Source: Duganella aceris
GTDB lineage: Bacteria; Pseudomonadota; Gammaproteobacteria; Burkholderiales; Burkholderiaceae_D
Length of the DNA: 64,000 nt
Reading direction: 5' to 3'
Assembly (NCBI RefSeq): GCF_011090165.1
Contig: NZ_JAADJT010000002.1
Span: forward strand, 62,001 to 126,000
In this document: positions 33,536 to 44,978 of the stretch, piece by piece
Layout: every line of letters begins with the position of its first letter
Numbering within the stretch: position 1 is the first letter of the stretch
Translations under genes and position numbers: made by a program
Notes under the pieces: model-generated
Databases searched by the model: none
What the model was told of the DNA's origin: nothing
What the model saw: the letters and a program-made list of their open reading frames with translations, nothing else

Positions 33536-35725
33536 ATGGAAATTAAGGTCAACTTTCTCGATAAGCTTCGCCTGGAAGCCAAGTTCGATGATTTCACGGT
33601 CATCGCCGACCAGCCGATCCGCTACAAGGGCGATGGCTCCGCGCCGGGCCCGTTCGATTATTTTTTGGCCTCGTCGGCGTTGTGCGCGGCTTACTTCGTG
33701 AAGTTGTATTGCGATACACGCAATATTTCGACTGAAAACATCCGCCTGTCGCAAAATAATATCGTCGACCCGGAAAACCGCTACCAGCAGATCTTCAAGA
33801 TCCAGGTCGAACTGCCGGCGGACATCTCCGACAAGGACCGACAAGGCATTTTGCGCTCCATCGACCGTTGCACGGTGAAGAAGGTGGTGCAGGCCGGGCC
33901 GGAATTCATCATCGAAGAAGTCGAGAACCTGGACGCCGACGCCCAGGCGCTGCTGATGCTGGCGCCGGCGGCCGACGCCAGCACCTTCATCCTGGGCAAG
34001 GATCTGCCGCTGGAGCAAACCATCGCGAACATGTCGGGCGTGTTGGCCGGCCTGGGCATCAAGATCGAGATCGCGTCATGGCGCAACATCATTCCCAACG
34101 TCTGGTCGCTGCACATCCGCGACGCGCACTCGCCGATGTGCTTCACCAACGGCAAGGGCGCGACCAAGGAAAGCGCGTTGGCCTCGGCCCTGGGCGAATA
34201 TATCGAACGCCTCAACAACAATCACTTCTACGCCGGCGCGTTCTGGGGCGAGGACATCGCCAACGCGGAGTTCGTCCACTACCCGAACGAGCGCTGGTTC
34301 AAGCCCGGCCGCAAGGATGCGCTGCCGTCCGAGATCCTCGACGAGTACTGCCTGCAAATCTACAATCCGGACGGCGAACTGCGCGGCTCGCACCTGATCG
34401 ACACCAACTCCGGCAATGTGGAGCGCGGTATCTGCTCGCTGCCGTATGTGCGGCAGTCGGACGGCGAGGTGGTGTATTTCCCGTCCAACCTGGTCGAGAA
34501 CCTGTACGTCAGCAACGGCATGAGCGCCGGTAACACGCTGGCCGAGGCGCAGGTGCAGTGCCTGTCGGAGATCTTCGAGCGCGCCGTCAAGCGCGAAATC
34601 CTCGAAGGCGAACTGGCCCTGCCCGACGTGCCGCAGGAAGTGCTGGCGAAATATCCCGGCATCCTGGCCGGCATCCAGGGCCTGGAAGAGCAAGGCTTCC
34701 CGGTACTGGTCAAGGACGCGTCGCTGGGCGGCGAATATCCGGTGATGTGCGTGACGCTGATGAATCCGCGCACCGGCGGCGTGTTCGCCTCGTTCGGCGC
34801 GCACCCGAGCTTTGAGGTCGCGCTGGAACGCAGCCTGACCGAACTACTGCAGGGCCGCAGCTTCGAAGGCTTGAACGATTTGCCGCCGCCGACCTTCGCC
34901 AGCAACGCCGTGACCGAGCCGAACAACTTCGTCGAACACTTCATCGATTCCAGCGGCATCGTCTCGTGGCGCTTCTTCAGCGCCCAGGCGGACTACGACT
35001 TCGTCGAGTGGGACTTCTCGGGCCAGGGTGAAAACTCCAACGCCGACGAAGCCGCGACGCTGTTCGGCATCCTCGCCGAGATGGGCAAGGAAGCTTACGT
35101 CGCGGTGTACGACCAACTGGGCGCCATCGCCTGCCGCATCCTGGTGCCGGGTTATTCGGAAGTGTATCCGGTCGAGGATCTGGTCTGGGACAACACCAAC
35201 AAGGCGCTGCTGTTCCGCGCCGATATCCTGAACCTGCATCGCCTGGACGAAGCCGGCCTGGAGGCGTTGCTGGAGCGTCTGGACAACAACGAGCTGGATG
35301 AATACGGCGACATCGCCACTCTCATCGGCATCGAGTTCGATGAAAACACGGACTGGGGCCAGCTGACCGTGCTGGAACTGAAGCTGCTGATCCATCTGGC
35401 CTTGCAGCAGTTCGACGAGGCGCATGAGCTGGTGGGCGCCTTCCTGCAATACAACGACAACACGGTCGAACGCAAATTGTTCTATCAGGCCTTGAACGTG
35501 GTGCTGGAAGTGGTGCTGGACGACGACCTGGAACTGGACGACTACGTGGTCAACTTCCGCCGCATGTTCGGCGACGCCCGCATGGACGCCGCGATCGGCT
35601 CGGTGGAAGGCACGGTGCGCTTCCACGGCCTGACGCCGACCAGCATGAAGCTGGAAGGGCTGGACCGCCACCAGCGCCTGATCGACAGCTACAAGAAGCT
35701 GCACCTGGCGCGCAGCAAGCGCTAA
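33536..35725 (+). CDS. ycaO: OsmC-YcaO fusion protein
   Basis: A 729-residue protein. Residues 1-140 form an OsmC-like domain (LEAKFDDFTVIADQP, PGPFDYFLASSALCAAYFVK with the conserved Cys region). Residues 160-560 are a YcaO ATP-dependent cyclodehydratase domain (TKESALASALGEYIERLNNN; QCLSEIFERAVKREI; FGAHPSFEVALERSLTELLQ). The C-terminal 170 residues are acidic helices. This matches the stand-alone YcaO type with an extra OsmC part, named as an accessory factor for RimO-dependent ribosomal protein S12 methylthiolation. No precursor peptide gene is seen nearby, so a natural-product role is unlikely. Confidence 0.88.
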   Translation: MEIKVNFLDKLRLEAKFDDFTVIADQPIRYKGDGSAPGPFDYFLASSALCAAYFVKLYCDTRNISTENIRLSQNNIVDPENRYQQIFKIQVELPADISDKDRQGILRSIDRCTVKKVVQAGPEFIIEEVENLDADAQALLMLAPAADASTFILGKDLPLEQTIANMSGVLAGLGIKIEIASWRNIIPNVWSLHIRDAHSPMCFTNGKGATKESALASALGEYIERLNNNHFYAGAFWGEDIANAEFVHYPNERWFKPGRKDALPSEILDEYCLQIYNPDGELRGSHLIDTNSGNVERGICSLPYVRQSDGEVVYFPSNLVENLYVSNGMSAGNTLAEAQVQCLSEIFERAVKREILEGELALPDVPQEVLAKYPGILAGIQGLEEQGFPVLVKDASLGGEYPVMCVTLMNPRTGGVFASFGAHPSFEVALERSLTELLQGRSFEGLNDLPPPTFASNAVTEPNNFVEHFIDSSGIVSWRFFSAQADYDFVEWDFSGQGENSNADEAATLFGILAEMGKEAYVAVYDQLGAIACRILVPGYSEVYPVEDLVWDNTNKALLFRADILNLHRLDEAGLEALLERLDNNELDEYGDIATLIGIEFDENTDWGQLTVLELKLLIHLALQQFDEAHELVGAFLQYNDNTVERKLFYQALNVVLEVVLDDDLELDDYVVNFRRMFGDARMDAAIGSVEGTVRFHGLTPTSMKLEGLDRHQRLIDSYKKLHLARSKR

Positions 35726-35838
35726 TGCGGATGCCGCGCGGGCCGAACTCGTTCGCCAGCCCTTTGCTGTAGTTGCTCAAGGCCGCCTTGGCGGCCGCGT
35801 AGGCCAGCGTCGATTCATACAGCGGCAGGTGGCGGTCC
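35726..35838 (-). pseudogene. Remnant of a short-chain dehydrogenase gene
   Basis: The reverse strand between the ycaO stop and the DUF885 stop encodes LPLYESTLAYAAAKAALSNY followed by SKGLANEFGPRGIRI. This is the unmistakable SDR active-site region, with the YxxxK motif and the following helix. Both the Rossmann N-terminus and the C-terminus are gone, so only about 35 codons of the gene survive. A deletion probably joined the two neighbours. Confidence 0.8.
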
Positions 35839-37611
35839 TCAGTCCAGGTTAGGATAAGGGCTCTTGCCGCCTTCGGCGATGAACAGGTCGATGCGCGCCT
35901 CCAGCACCGGCAACGGCACCGAGCCCAATTGCAGCACGGTGTCGTGGAAGGCGCGGATGTCGAACTTCGAGCCCAGCGCCTGCTCCGCCTTCTTGCGCGC
36001 GTTGATGATGCTCATCTCGCCCAGGTAATAAGACAGCGCCTGGCCCGGCCACGAGATGTAGCGGTCCACTTCCGTTTCGATCTCGTGCTCGGACAGCGCG
36101 GTGTTGGCGTGCAGGTAGTCCTGCGCCTGTTTGCGCGTCCATCCCTTGCTATGCACGCCGGTGTCGACCACCAGCCGCGACGCGCGCCAGGCCTGGTAGC
36201 TCAACATGCCGAACACTTCATACGGCGTTTCGTACATGCCCATCTCCGCGCCCAGGCGCTCGGTGTACAGCGCCCAGCCCTCGCCGTAGGCCGAGATGTA
36301 GGCGTTGCGGAACGGCGGCCTGCCCTTCTGCTCCATCGCGACCGGCATCTGGAAGGCATGGCCCGGCGCCGATTCGTGCAGGGTCAGCGCCGGCATGCTG
36401 TACAGGGCGCGCGACGGCAGGTTGTAGGTATTGACCAGATAAACCCCAGGACCGCCACGGCCGGAGGTGTAGAACGGCGCCTGGTCGTCCGGCACCGGGA
36501 TCACCGCGAAGCGGCGGCGCGGCAGATAGCCGAAGTACTGCGCCACCTTGGCGTCGAATTTCTTGGCGACCCAGGCGGAACGCATCAGCAGCTCTTCCGG
36601 CGTCTTGGCGTAGAAGCGCGAGTCGGTGCGCAGGAATTGCAGGAAGGCCGGCAGGTCGCCTTCGAAACCGGTCTGCTTGATCACGTCCAGCATCTCGGCG
36701 CGGATCTTCGCCATTTCGGCCACGCCGATCTGGTGGATCTGGTCGGCGCTCATCGAAGTGGTGGTGAACTCCAGGATCTTCGACTGGTAGTAGGCTTTGC
36801 CGTCCGGCAGACTCTCGGCCGCCAGCTCTTCGCGCGCCTTCGGCACGTACTCTTCGCGCATGAACTTCAACAGCGTCTGGTACGAAGGCAGGACGCTGGC
36901 CGCGATGGTCTTGGCCGCCCGCGCCCGCAATTCTTCCTGGCGCGCCGCCGGCATCGTCGCCGGCATCTTCTTGAACGGGGTGTAGAACACCGTGTCCTGC
37001 GGCGACTTGGCGTCGGTCACCGAGGTGATCGACGAATCGCGGCCGACCAACGTTACCTTCGGCGGCGTGAAGCCGCGCGCCAGGCCGGCACGCATGTTGA
37101 CGATCTCCTCGTTGAAGTAGCGCGGCACGTCGGCCAGCTGCGTCAGATAGTCCTTGTACTGCTTCTCCGTGGTCATCGGCCGGCGCGCATCGGAGGTCAT
37201 GTTGGACCAGAAGGCGCTGTCGGCGTTGAGCGGCTTTTCGTATTCGCGGTACTGCTGGTTGGCGATCAGCGCCGCGATCTGCGCCTTGTAGACCTGGTAG
37301 TTGATGCGTTCCTCGGGCGACAGCTTGTCCTGCGCGATGCCGTCCAACTTTTTCATCACACCCTGCCAATAGGCCAGGCGCTGCTTCTGCGTGGCGAGGT
37401 CGATGCGCGGCAGCGTGGCGGAGACGCCGTTGTCGTCGTCCTCGTCCTCTTCCTGCTTCTGGCTGATGCGCCACTTCCATTCCTGGGTGTAGATAGCCTT
37501 GAACTGCGCGTCGACCGGCCCGGCCTTGGCTACCGGAGCCGCCGCGTTGGCGGCGCCGAGACATAACAGCATGCACGCGCCGACGATGGCGGCGTTGAAC
37601 TTCTTTTCCAT
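35839..37611 (-). CDS. Secreted DUF885 metallopeptidase-like protein
   Basis: A 590-residue protein with a signal peptide (AAIVGACMLLCLGAANAAAP). DUF885 features are LTLHESAPGHAFQ, a zinc-type HExxxGH motif, and YGEGWALYTERLGAEMG. It is mostly helical. The family is thought to be metal-dependent carboxypeptidases in the periplasm; specific substrates are unknown. A TGGAGC ribosome site precedes ATG 37611. Confidence 0.85.
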   Translation of the reverse strand: MEKKFNAAIVGACMLLCLGAANAAAPVAKAGPVDAQFKAIYTQEWKWRISQKQEEDEDDDNGVSATLPRIDLATQKQRLAYWQGVMKKLDGIAQDKLSPEERINYQVYKAQIAALIANQQYREYEKPLNADSAFWSNMTSDARRPMTTEKQYKDYLTQLADVPRYFNEEIVNMRAGLARGFTPPKVTLVGRDSSITSVTDAKSPQDTVFYTPFKKMPATMPAARQEELRARAAKTIAASVLPSYQTLLKFMREEYVPKAREELAAESLPDGKAYYQSKILEFTTTSMSADQIHQIGVAEMAKIRAEMLDVIKQTGFEGDLPAFLQFLRTDSRFYAKTPEELLMRSAWVAKKFDAKVAQYFGYLPRRRFAVIPVPDDQAPFYTSGRGGPGVYLVNTYNLPSRALYSMPALTLHESAPGHAFQMPVAMEQKGRPPFRNAYISAYGEGWALYTERLGAEMGMYETPYEVFGMLSYQAWRASRLVVDTGVHSKGWTRKQAQDYLHANTALSEHEIETEVDRYISWPGQALSYYLGEMSIINARKKAEQALGSKFDIRAFHDTVLQLGSVPLPVLEARIDLFIAEGGKSPYPNLD

Positions 37612-37634
37612 GGTGCTCCAGGGTGTAGGGTTGA

Positions 37635-39818
37635 TTACATGTCCAACAGATTACGGCGTTCGCGCAGCAGCGCGGTGAAAGCATCGGCGTTGACCGGGCG
37701 GCTGAAATAATAGCCCTGCATTTCGTCGCATCCGCGCTCGGTCAGGAACTGCACTTGCTCGCGGGTCTCGACACCCTCGGCGATGACGCGCATGTTCAGG
37801 TTGTGCGCCAGCGAGATCACCGACAGCGCGATCGCGGCGTCGGCGCTGTTGGTGGTGACGTCGTCGACGAAGGATTTATCGATCTTCAGCACGTCGATCG
37901 GGAAGCGTTTCAGATAGCTCAGGCTCGAATAGCCGGTGCCGAAGTCGTCCAGCGAGATGCTGACGCCGATGTCCTTCAGGCGGCGCAGCGCGGCCACCGC
38001 CTTGTTTGGATCGCCCATCACCGTGCCCTCGGTGATTTCCAGGCCGAGGAACTCGGCCGGCACGCCGAACTTGCGCAGCGTGCTCTCGACATACGGCACG
38101 GTGGCGTCGTTGGCGAACTGCCCGGCCGCCAGGTTGACCGCGACCTTGATGTCGCCCAGGCCCTGGTCGTGCCACACCTTCATCTGCGCCACCACGCTCT
38201 CCAGCACCCACTCGCCGATCGAATTGACCAGGCCATATTCCTCGGCCAGCGGGATGAAACGGTTCGGCGGCACCTTGCCCAGCACTGCGTTGTCCCAGCG
38301 CAGCAGCGCCTCGGCGCCGACCATCGCGCCGGTCTTCAGGCACATTTGCGGCTGGTAGTGGACCTCGAATTCGTCGCGCGCGATGGCGCCGCGCAGCTGG
38401 CCCTGGATCGCCAGCTTGTCGCGGATCTCCGCGTCCATGCGTTCGGTGAAGAAGGCGTAGTTGTCGCGCCCGATCTCCTTGGCGCGGAACAGCGCGGTGT
38501 CGCCGTTGCGCACCAGCTCCTCGAAGCTGTCGCCGTCGGTCAGGCTGACCGCGATGCCGATGCTGGAGGTGACGGTGATCTGCTGCTCGTCGATCACCAG
38601 CTCCTTGCGCAGGCCGGCCAGTATCTTCTGCGCCAGCGCCATCGTGGTGCCCAATTGCGCGTCGTCGGCGACGATGATCTGGAACTCGTCGCCGCCCTGG
38701 CGCGTCACGGTGTCGCCTTCGCGCACGGTCTCGGTCAGGAACTTCGACACCACCTGCAAGGCCTTGTCGCCCATCTCGTGGCCGTAGGAGTCGTTGATGC
38801 TCTTGAAGCGGTCCAGATCCAGGCACATGACGGCGACACAGCGGCCTTCGCGGCGCGCGGCGGCCAGCGTCTGGTCGAAACGCTGGCGCGCCAGCATGCG
38901 GTTCGGCAGGCCGGTCAGCGCGTCGTGGTTGGAGAGGAAGTCGATCAGATGCTGCTCGGCCTTGCGCTCGGTGATGTCCATGAACACCGCCACGTGGTTG
39001 ACCACATGGCCGGCGGCGTCGCGCACCACCGAGGCGCTGAGCAGGCCGGGATAGATGTCGCCGTTCTTGCGCCGGGCCAGGATCTCGCCCGACCAGTGGC
39101 CGGTGTTGACGATCGACTGCACCATCTGTTCGAACGAGGCGGAGTCCTGCGCGCCGGCGTGCAGCATGCCGACGCCCTGCCCCACCACTTCCTGCGCGGT
39201 GTAGCCGGAGATATGCGTGAAGGCGGGATTGGTGGCGACGATGCGCGCCTCGCGGTCGGTGACGACGATGGCGTCCTGGGTCGCCTCGAACACCTGGCTG
39301 GCCAGGCGCAGGAACTCTTCGTTGGCGCGGCGCTGTTCGACCTCCTTCGCCAGTTCGGCGGTGCGCTCGGCGACGCGCTCCTCCAGCGAGGCCCGCTCCG
39401 CCGCCAGCGCCTTTTGCGCGCGGCCCAGCCGCACATGGGCGTCGGTGCGGGCCAAAATCTCCTCGGTCTGGAACGGCTTGGCGATGAAGTCGACCGCGCC
39501 CAGCGCGAAGCCGCGCACCTTGTCGTCGGTGTCGTGCTGCGCCGACAGGAAGATCACCGGCACATGGCTCAGTTCAGGCGAGGCTTTCAATCTGCGACAC
39601 ACTTCGAAACCGTCGATGCCGGGCATGCGGATGTCGAGCAGGATCAGCTCCGGCGGCCGCGATTGCGCGGTCCACAAGGCCAGCTCGCCGTTGGGCGCCT
39701 GGCGCACGTAATAGCCTGCCTCGGTCAGCAGGTCGCTCAGCAGTTTCAACGAGGCCGGCGTGTCTTCCACGATCAGCACTTCGCCCTTGGTATGTTGGTC
39801 CGACAAATCGCGGTGCAT
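37635..39818 (-). CDS. Response regulator with PAS, GGDEF and EAL domains
   Basis: A 727-residue c-di-GMP enzyme. The receiver has LILLDIRMPGIDGFEVCRRL with Asp62. A coiled coil follows (KALAAERASLEERVAERTAE), then a PAS domain (FEATQDAIVVTDREARIVAT). GGDEF is intact (RQGGDEFQIIV, about residue 372), with an inhibitory RxxD site (REGD) five residues before it. EAL is intact (GAEALLRWDN, near 502; later DDFGTGYSSLSYLKRFPIDV). It could make or break c-di-GMP. The hybrid kinase just upstream (58 bp gap, same strand) is the likely phosphodonor. Confidence 0.92.
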   Translation of the reverse strand: MHRDLSDQHTKGEVLIVEDTPASLKLLSDLLTEAGYYVRQAPNGELALWTAQSRPPELILLDIRMPGIDGFEVCRRLKASPELSHVPVIFLSAQHDTDDKVRGFALGAVDFIAKPFQTEEILARTDAHVRLGRAQKALAAERASLEERVAERTAELAKEVEQRRANEEFLRLASQVFEATQDAIVVTDREARIVATNPAFTHISGYTAQEVVGQGVGMLHAGAQDSASFEQMVQSIVNTGHWSGEILARRKNGDIYPGLLSASVVRDAAGHVVNHVAVFMDITERKAEQHLIDFLSNHDALTGLPNRMLARQRFDQTLAAARREGRCVAVMCLDLDRFKSINDSYGHEMGDKALQVVSKFLTETVREGDTVTRQGGDEFQIIVADDAQLGTTMALAQKILAGLRKELVIDEQQITVTSSIGIAVSLTDGDSFEELVRNGDTALFRAKEIGRDNYAFFTERMDAEIRDKLAIQGQLRGAIARDEFEVHYQPQMCLKTGAMVGAEALLRWDNAVLGKVPPNRFIPLAEEYGLVNSIGEWVLESVVAQMKVWHDQGLGDIKVAVNLAAGQFANDATVPYVESTLRKFGVPAEFLGLEITEGTVMGDPNKAVAALRRLKDIGVSISLDDFGTGYSSLSYLKRFPIDVLKIDKSFVDDVTTNSADAAIALSVISLAHNLNMRVIAEGVETREQVQFLTERGCDEMQGYYFSRPVNADAFTALLRERRNLLDM

Positions 39819-39876
39819 GTAAAAAGTCTCTCGCCTGGTTTGCTGCTACTTGGTTGCTGTCGCTATCATATACCTG

Positions 39877-42459
<2,583 letters not shown>

Positions 42460-42577
42460 CGGAAACCATTCTTTGGGGTTGATATATGGTGCAGCGACTC
42501 AAATCATAGGTTCAAAACGACTACAAGTCCATGGATTTAATTGCTCAAAAGGACTAATTCCATTATTCAACAGACAA

Positions 42578-44224
42578 TCATGCAACAACGGATGCGGCGT
42601 GTAAATGATCGCAGGCGTTGGCGGTGCTCAGGAACAGCTTGCCGTTGAGCTGATGCAGCAGCTCGCTGTGGCGCAGGCGGTCCATCACCGGCCCCTTGAC
42701 TTCGGCCAGGTGCAGGCCGATGGCGCGCCGCTTCAGGCTCAGGTTCAGTTCGGACAGCGCCATCAGCGCCGTGGTGTCGATCGAACTGACCGCCGACATG
42801 ACCAGCACCAGCTGGCGCGCGCTTTGATGGGTGCGCAGCTCGCATTCGATGCGCTCCACCACCGCCTCCATATTGCCGAAGAACAGATTGGCGTCGATGC
42901 GCAGCACCAGCAACTCGGGCTGGGTTTCGGCCGGATAGCGCTCGATATTGCGGAAATGCTCGCTGCCGGCGATGCGGCCCAGCACCGCGATGTGCGGCCG
43001 GCTGGCGCGCCAAATCAGGGTCCCCATCGACAGCGCCACGCCGATGACAACGCCGGCCTCGACGCCCAGTACCAGCACGCCGAGGCAGGTCGCGCCCCAG
43101 GCCAGCGCGTCGCCGCGGTCGTAGCGCCAGGCGGTGCGCAGGATGCCCAGCTCCAGCATGCCGAGCACGGCGACGATGATGGTCGCGGCCAGCGTCGGCA
43201 GCGGCAGCAGCGCCAGCCAGCCGGTCGGCGCCAGCAGCGCGCAGGCCAGCAAGGCGGCGGTGATCAGGCTCGCCAGCGGCGTGTTGGCGCCGGCGGCGAA
43301 ATTGACGGCCGAGCGCGACAGGCTGCCGGTCACCGGGAAACCGCCGGACAGCGCGCTGGCGACGTTGGCCGCGCCGAGGCCGATCAACTCATGGTTGCTG
43401 ACCAGCTTCTCGTTGCGTTTGAGCGCCAGCGTCTGTGCCGCCGACATCGACATCAGGAAGATGATGAAACCGATCAGCAGGCCCGGTTGCAGCAACGGCC
43501 GCCAGTGCGCGCTGGACGTCGCCAGGTTCAGATGCGGCAGGCCGGCCGGCACGGCGCCGGTGGCGCGCACGCCCAGTTCCGGCAGATTGGTGGCCGCCAT
43601 CAGCACGATGCCGCCGATCACCACCAGCATCGGCGCCAGCTTGGCGCCGATGTCGGCGGCGACCGGCGGCAGGCCGCAGCGCTTCAGCAGGCCGGCCAGA
43701 TACTGCTTGGCCAGCACCAGCAGCAGCAGCGAGCCGACGCCGAGCACGGCGCTGGGCAGATGGAAGTGCGGCAGGTCGGCGCCGAGCAGCGTGTGCAGCT
43801 GGTCGAAGGCGATGACGATGGCCGAGCCGACGGTGAAGCCGCTCATCACGGGACGGGAAAAGAAATTGGCCAGGAAGCCCATGCGCAGCGCGCCGCACAA
43901 CAGCAGCATCGCGCCCGACACCAGCGCCAGCTGGGCCGCCAGCACGGTGGCCAACGCCGAGCCGGGCGGCGCCAGCGGACCGATGACGGCGGCCGTCATC
44001 AGCGAGACGATGGCCATCGGCCCGACCGACTGGGTCATGCTGCTGCCGAACAGCGCATAGATAATCGGCGGCAAGATGGAAGCGTAGATCCCGACCACCG
44101 GCGGCAGGCCGGCCACCAGCGCGTAGGCCATGCCCTGAGGGATCATCATCATTGCCACCACCAGCCCGGCGCTGATATCGCCAAGCAGCTGGGCGCGCCG
44201 GTATTGCTTCAACCAATGCAGCAT
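42578..44224 (-). CDS. SulP-family anion transporter with STAS domain
   Basis: A 548-residue membrane transporter. The N-terminal motif DISAGLVVAMMMIPQGMAYA, then PVVGIYASILPPIIYALFGS and FPVTGSLSRSAVNFAAGANT, are SulP hallmarks. A C-terminal STAS domain includes LVLVMSAVSSIDTTALMALS. Family members carry sulfate, bicarbonate or dicarboxylates. No carbonic anhydrase or sulfur genes are nearby, so the substrate is open. Confidence 0.9.
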   Translation of the reverse strand: MLHWLKQYRRAQLLGDISAGLVVAMMMIPQGMAYALVAGLPPVVGIYASILPPIIYALFGSSMTQSVGPMAIVSLMTAAVIGPLAPPGSALATVLAAQLALVSGAMLLLCGALRMGFLANFFSRPVMSGFTVGSAIVIAFDQLHTLLGADLPHFHLPSAVLGVGSLLLLVLAKQYLAGLLKRCGLPPVAADIGAKLAPMLVVIGGIVLMAATNLPELGVRATGAVPAGLPHLNLATSSAHWRPLLQPGLLIGFIIFLMSMSAAQTLALKRNEKLVSNHELIGLGAANVASALSGGFPVTGSLSRSAVNFAAGANTPLASLITAALLACALLAPTGWLALLPLPTLAATIIVAVLGMLELGILRTAWRYDRGDALAWGATCLGVLVLGVEAGVVIGVALSMGTLIWRASRPHIAVLGRIAGSEHFRNIERYPAETQPELLVLRIDANLFFGNMEAVVERIECELRTHQSARQLVLVMSAVSSIDTTALMALSELNLSLKRRAIGLHLAEVKGPVMDRLRHSELLHQLNGKLFLSTANACDHLHAASVVA

Positions 44225-44329
44225 CGTTCGTCCACGGTACGGAAAATACCGCCAGTCTACGCGATAGCTTCGCGGCGGCCCAGCCCTTAGACGTTTTTTA
44301 TTCTTACATATGCGAAATTCGCATAACGA

Positions 44330-44890
44330 TCACAGCTTATCCTGCACCGCCTGCAGGATTTCCAGCGACAGCGCTTCATCGTCGACGGCACGGGCCAGCA
44401 TGATGGCGCCGACCATCGAGGCGTATTTGGCCAGCGCCTGCTTGCGCTTGTCAGCGTCGTCCTCGCCCGGCATCAGTTTTTCCAGCACCGCCATCTGGCC
44501 GCAGGCGCCTTCGGTCAACGCGTGACGCGCCTTCGGGCCCAGGCGCGAGATGTCCGCGCCCAGCGAGGTGACCGAGCAGCCCAGCTCCGGATGGTCGCGG
44601 TGCTCTTGCGACAGGTAGCTGCTGCCGATGGTGGTCAACGCCGTGTCCGCGCCCTTGGCCGCGTAGCCTTCCCAGCGCTCCACCGATTTCTTCAACGCGT
44701 GCGCCGTCGCTTCGGCCAGCAAGTCCTCCTTGGACTCGAAATGGCCGTAGAAACCGCCGTGCGTCAGCCCGGCGCTCTTCATCAGATCGGCCACGCCGAT
44801 GCCGTCGTATCCCTTTTCACGGAACAGCCGCGCGGCCGTTTCCACGATGCGCTGGCGGTTCAGCGCCACTTGCTCCCTGCTGACTTTCAT
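44330..44890 (-). CDS. TetR/AcrR-family repressor
   Basis: A 186-residue regulator from ATG 44890, preceded by GGGAGACGGGG; a longer frame to 44920 lacks a ribosome site. The HTH is RIVETAARLFREKGYDGIGV, then DLMKSAGLTHGGFYGHFESK. The C-terminal ligand domain is of the common NemR/AcuR-like type (VTSLGADISRLGPKARHA). It is divergent from the thiolase gene, and a perfect dyad overlaps the thiolase promoter. Confidence 0.88.
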   Translation of the reverse strand: MKVSREQVALNRQRIVETAARLFREKGYDGIGVADLMKSAGLTHGGFYGHFESKEDLLAEATAHALKKSVERWEGYAAKGADTALTTIGSSYLSQEHRDHPELGCSVTSLGADISRLGPKARHALTEGACGQMAVLEKLMPGEDDADKRKQALAKYASMVGAIMLARAVDDEALSLEILQAVQDKL

Positions 44891-44913
44891 CCCCGTCTCC
44901 CTCTTGAATCCTA

Positions 44914-44941
44914 TTGACATTATACATTACGGGCGTAATAT
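44914..44941 (+). promoter_or_regulatory. Thiolase promoter with overlapping TetR operator
   Basis: TTGACA (44914-44919) and TAATAT (44936-44941) are separated by 16 bp, a strong sigma-70 promoter for the gene at 44979. Within it ATTACG-GG-CGTAAT (44926-44939) is a perfect dyad covering the spacer and the -10 element, where a bound TetR dimer would block polymerase. A further CATTACG half-site follows at 44949-44955. Confidence 0.7.
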
Positions 44942-44978
44942 ATCATTCATTACGATCATACTTTAAGGAATAATCGCC

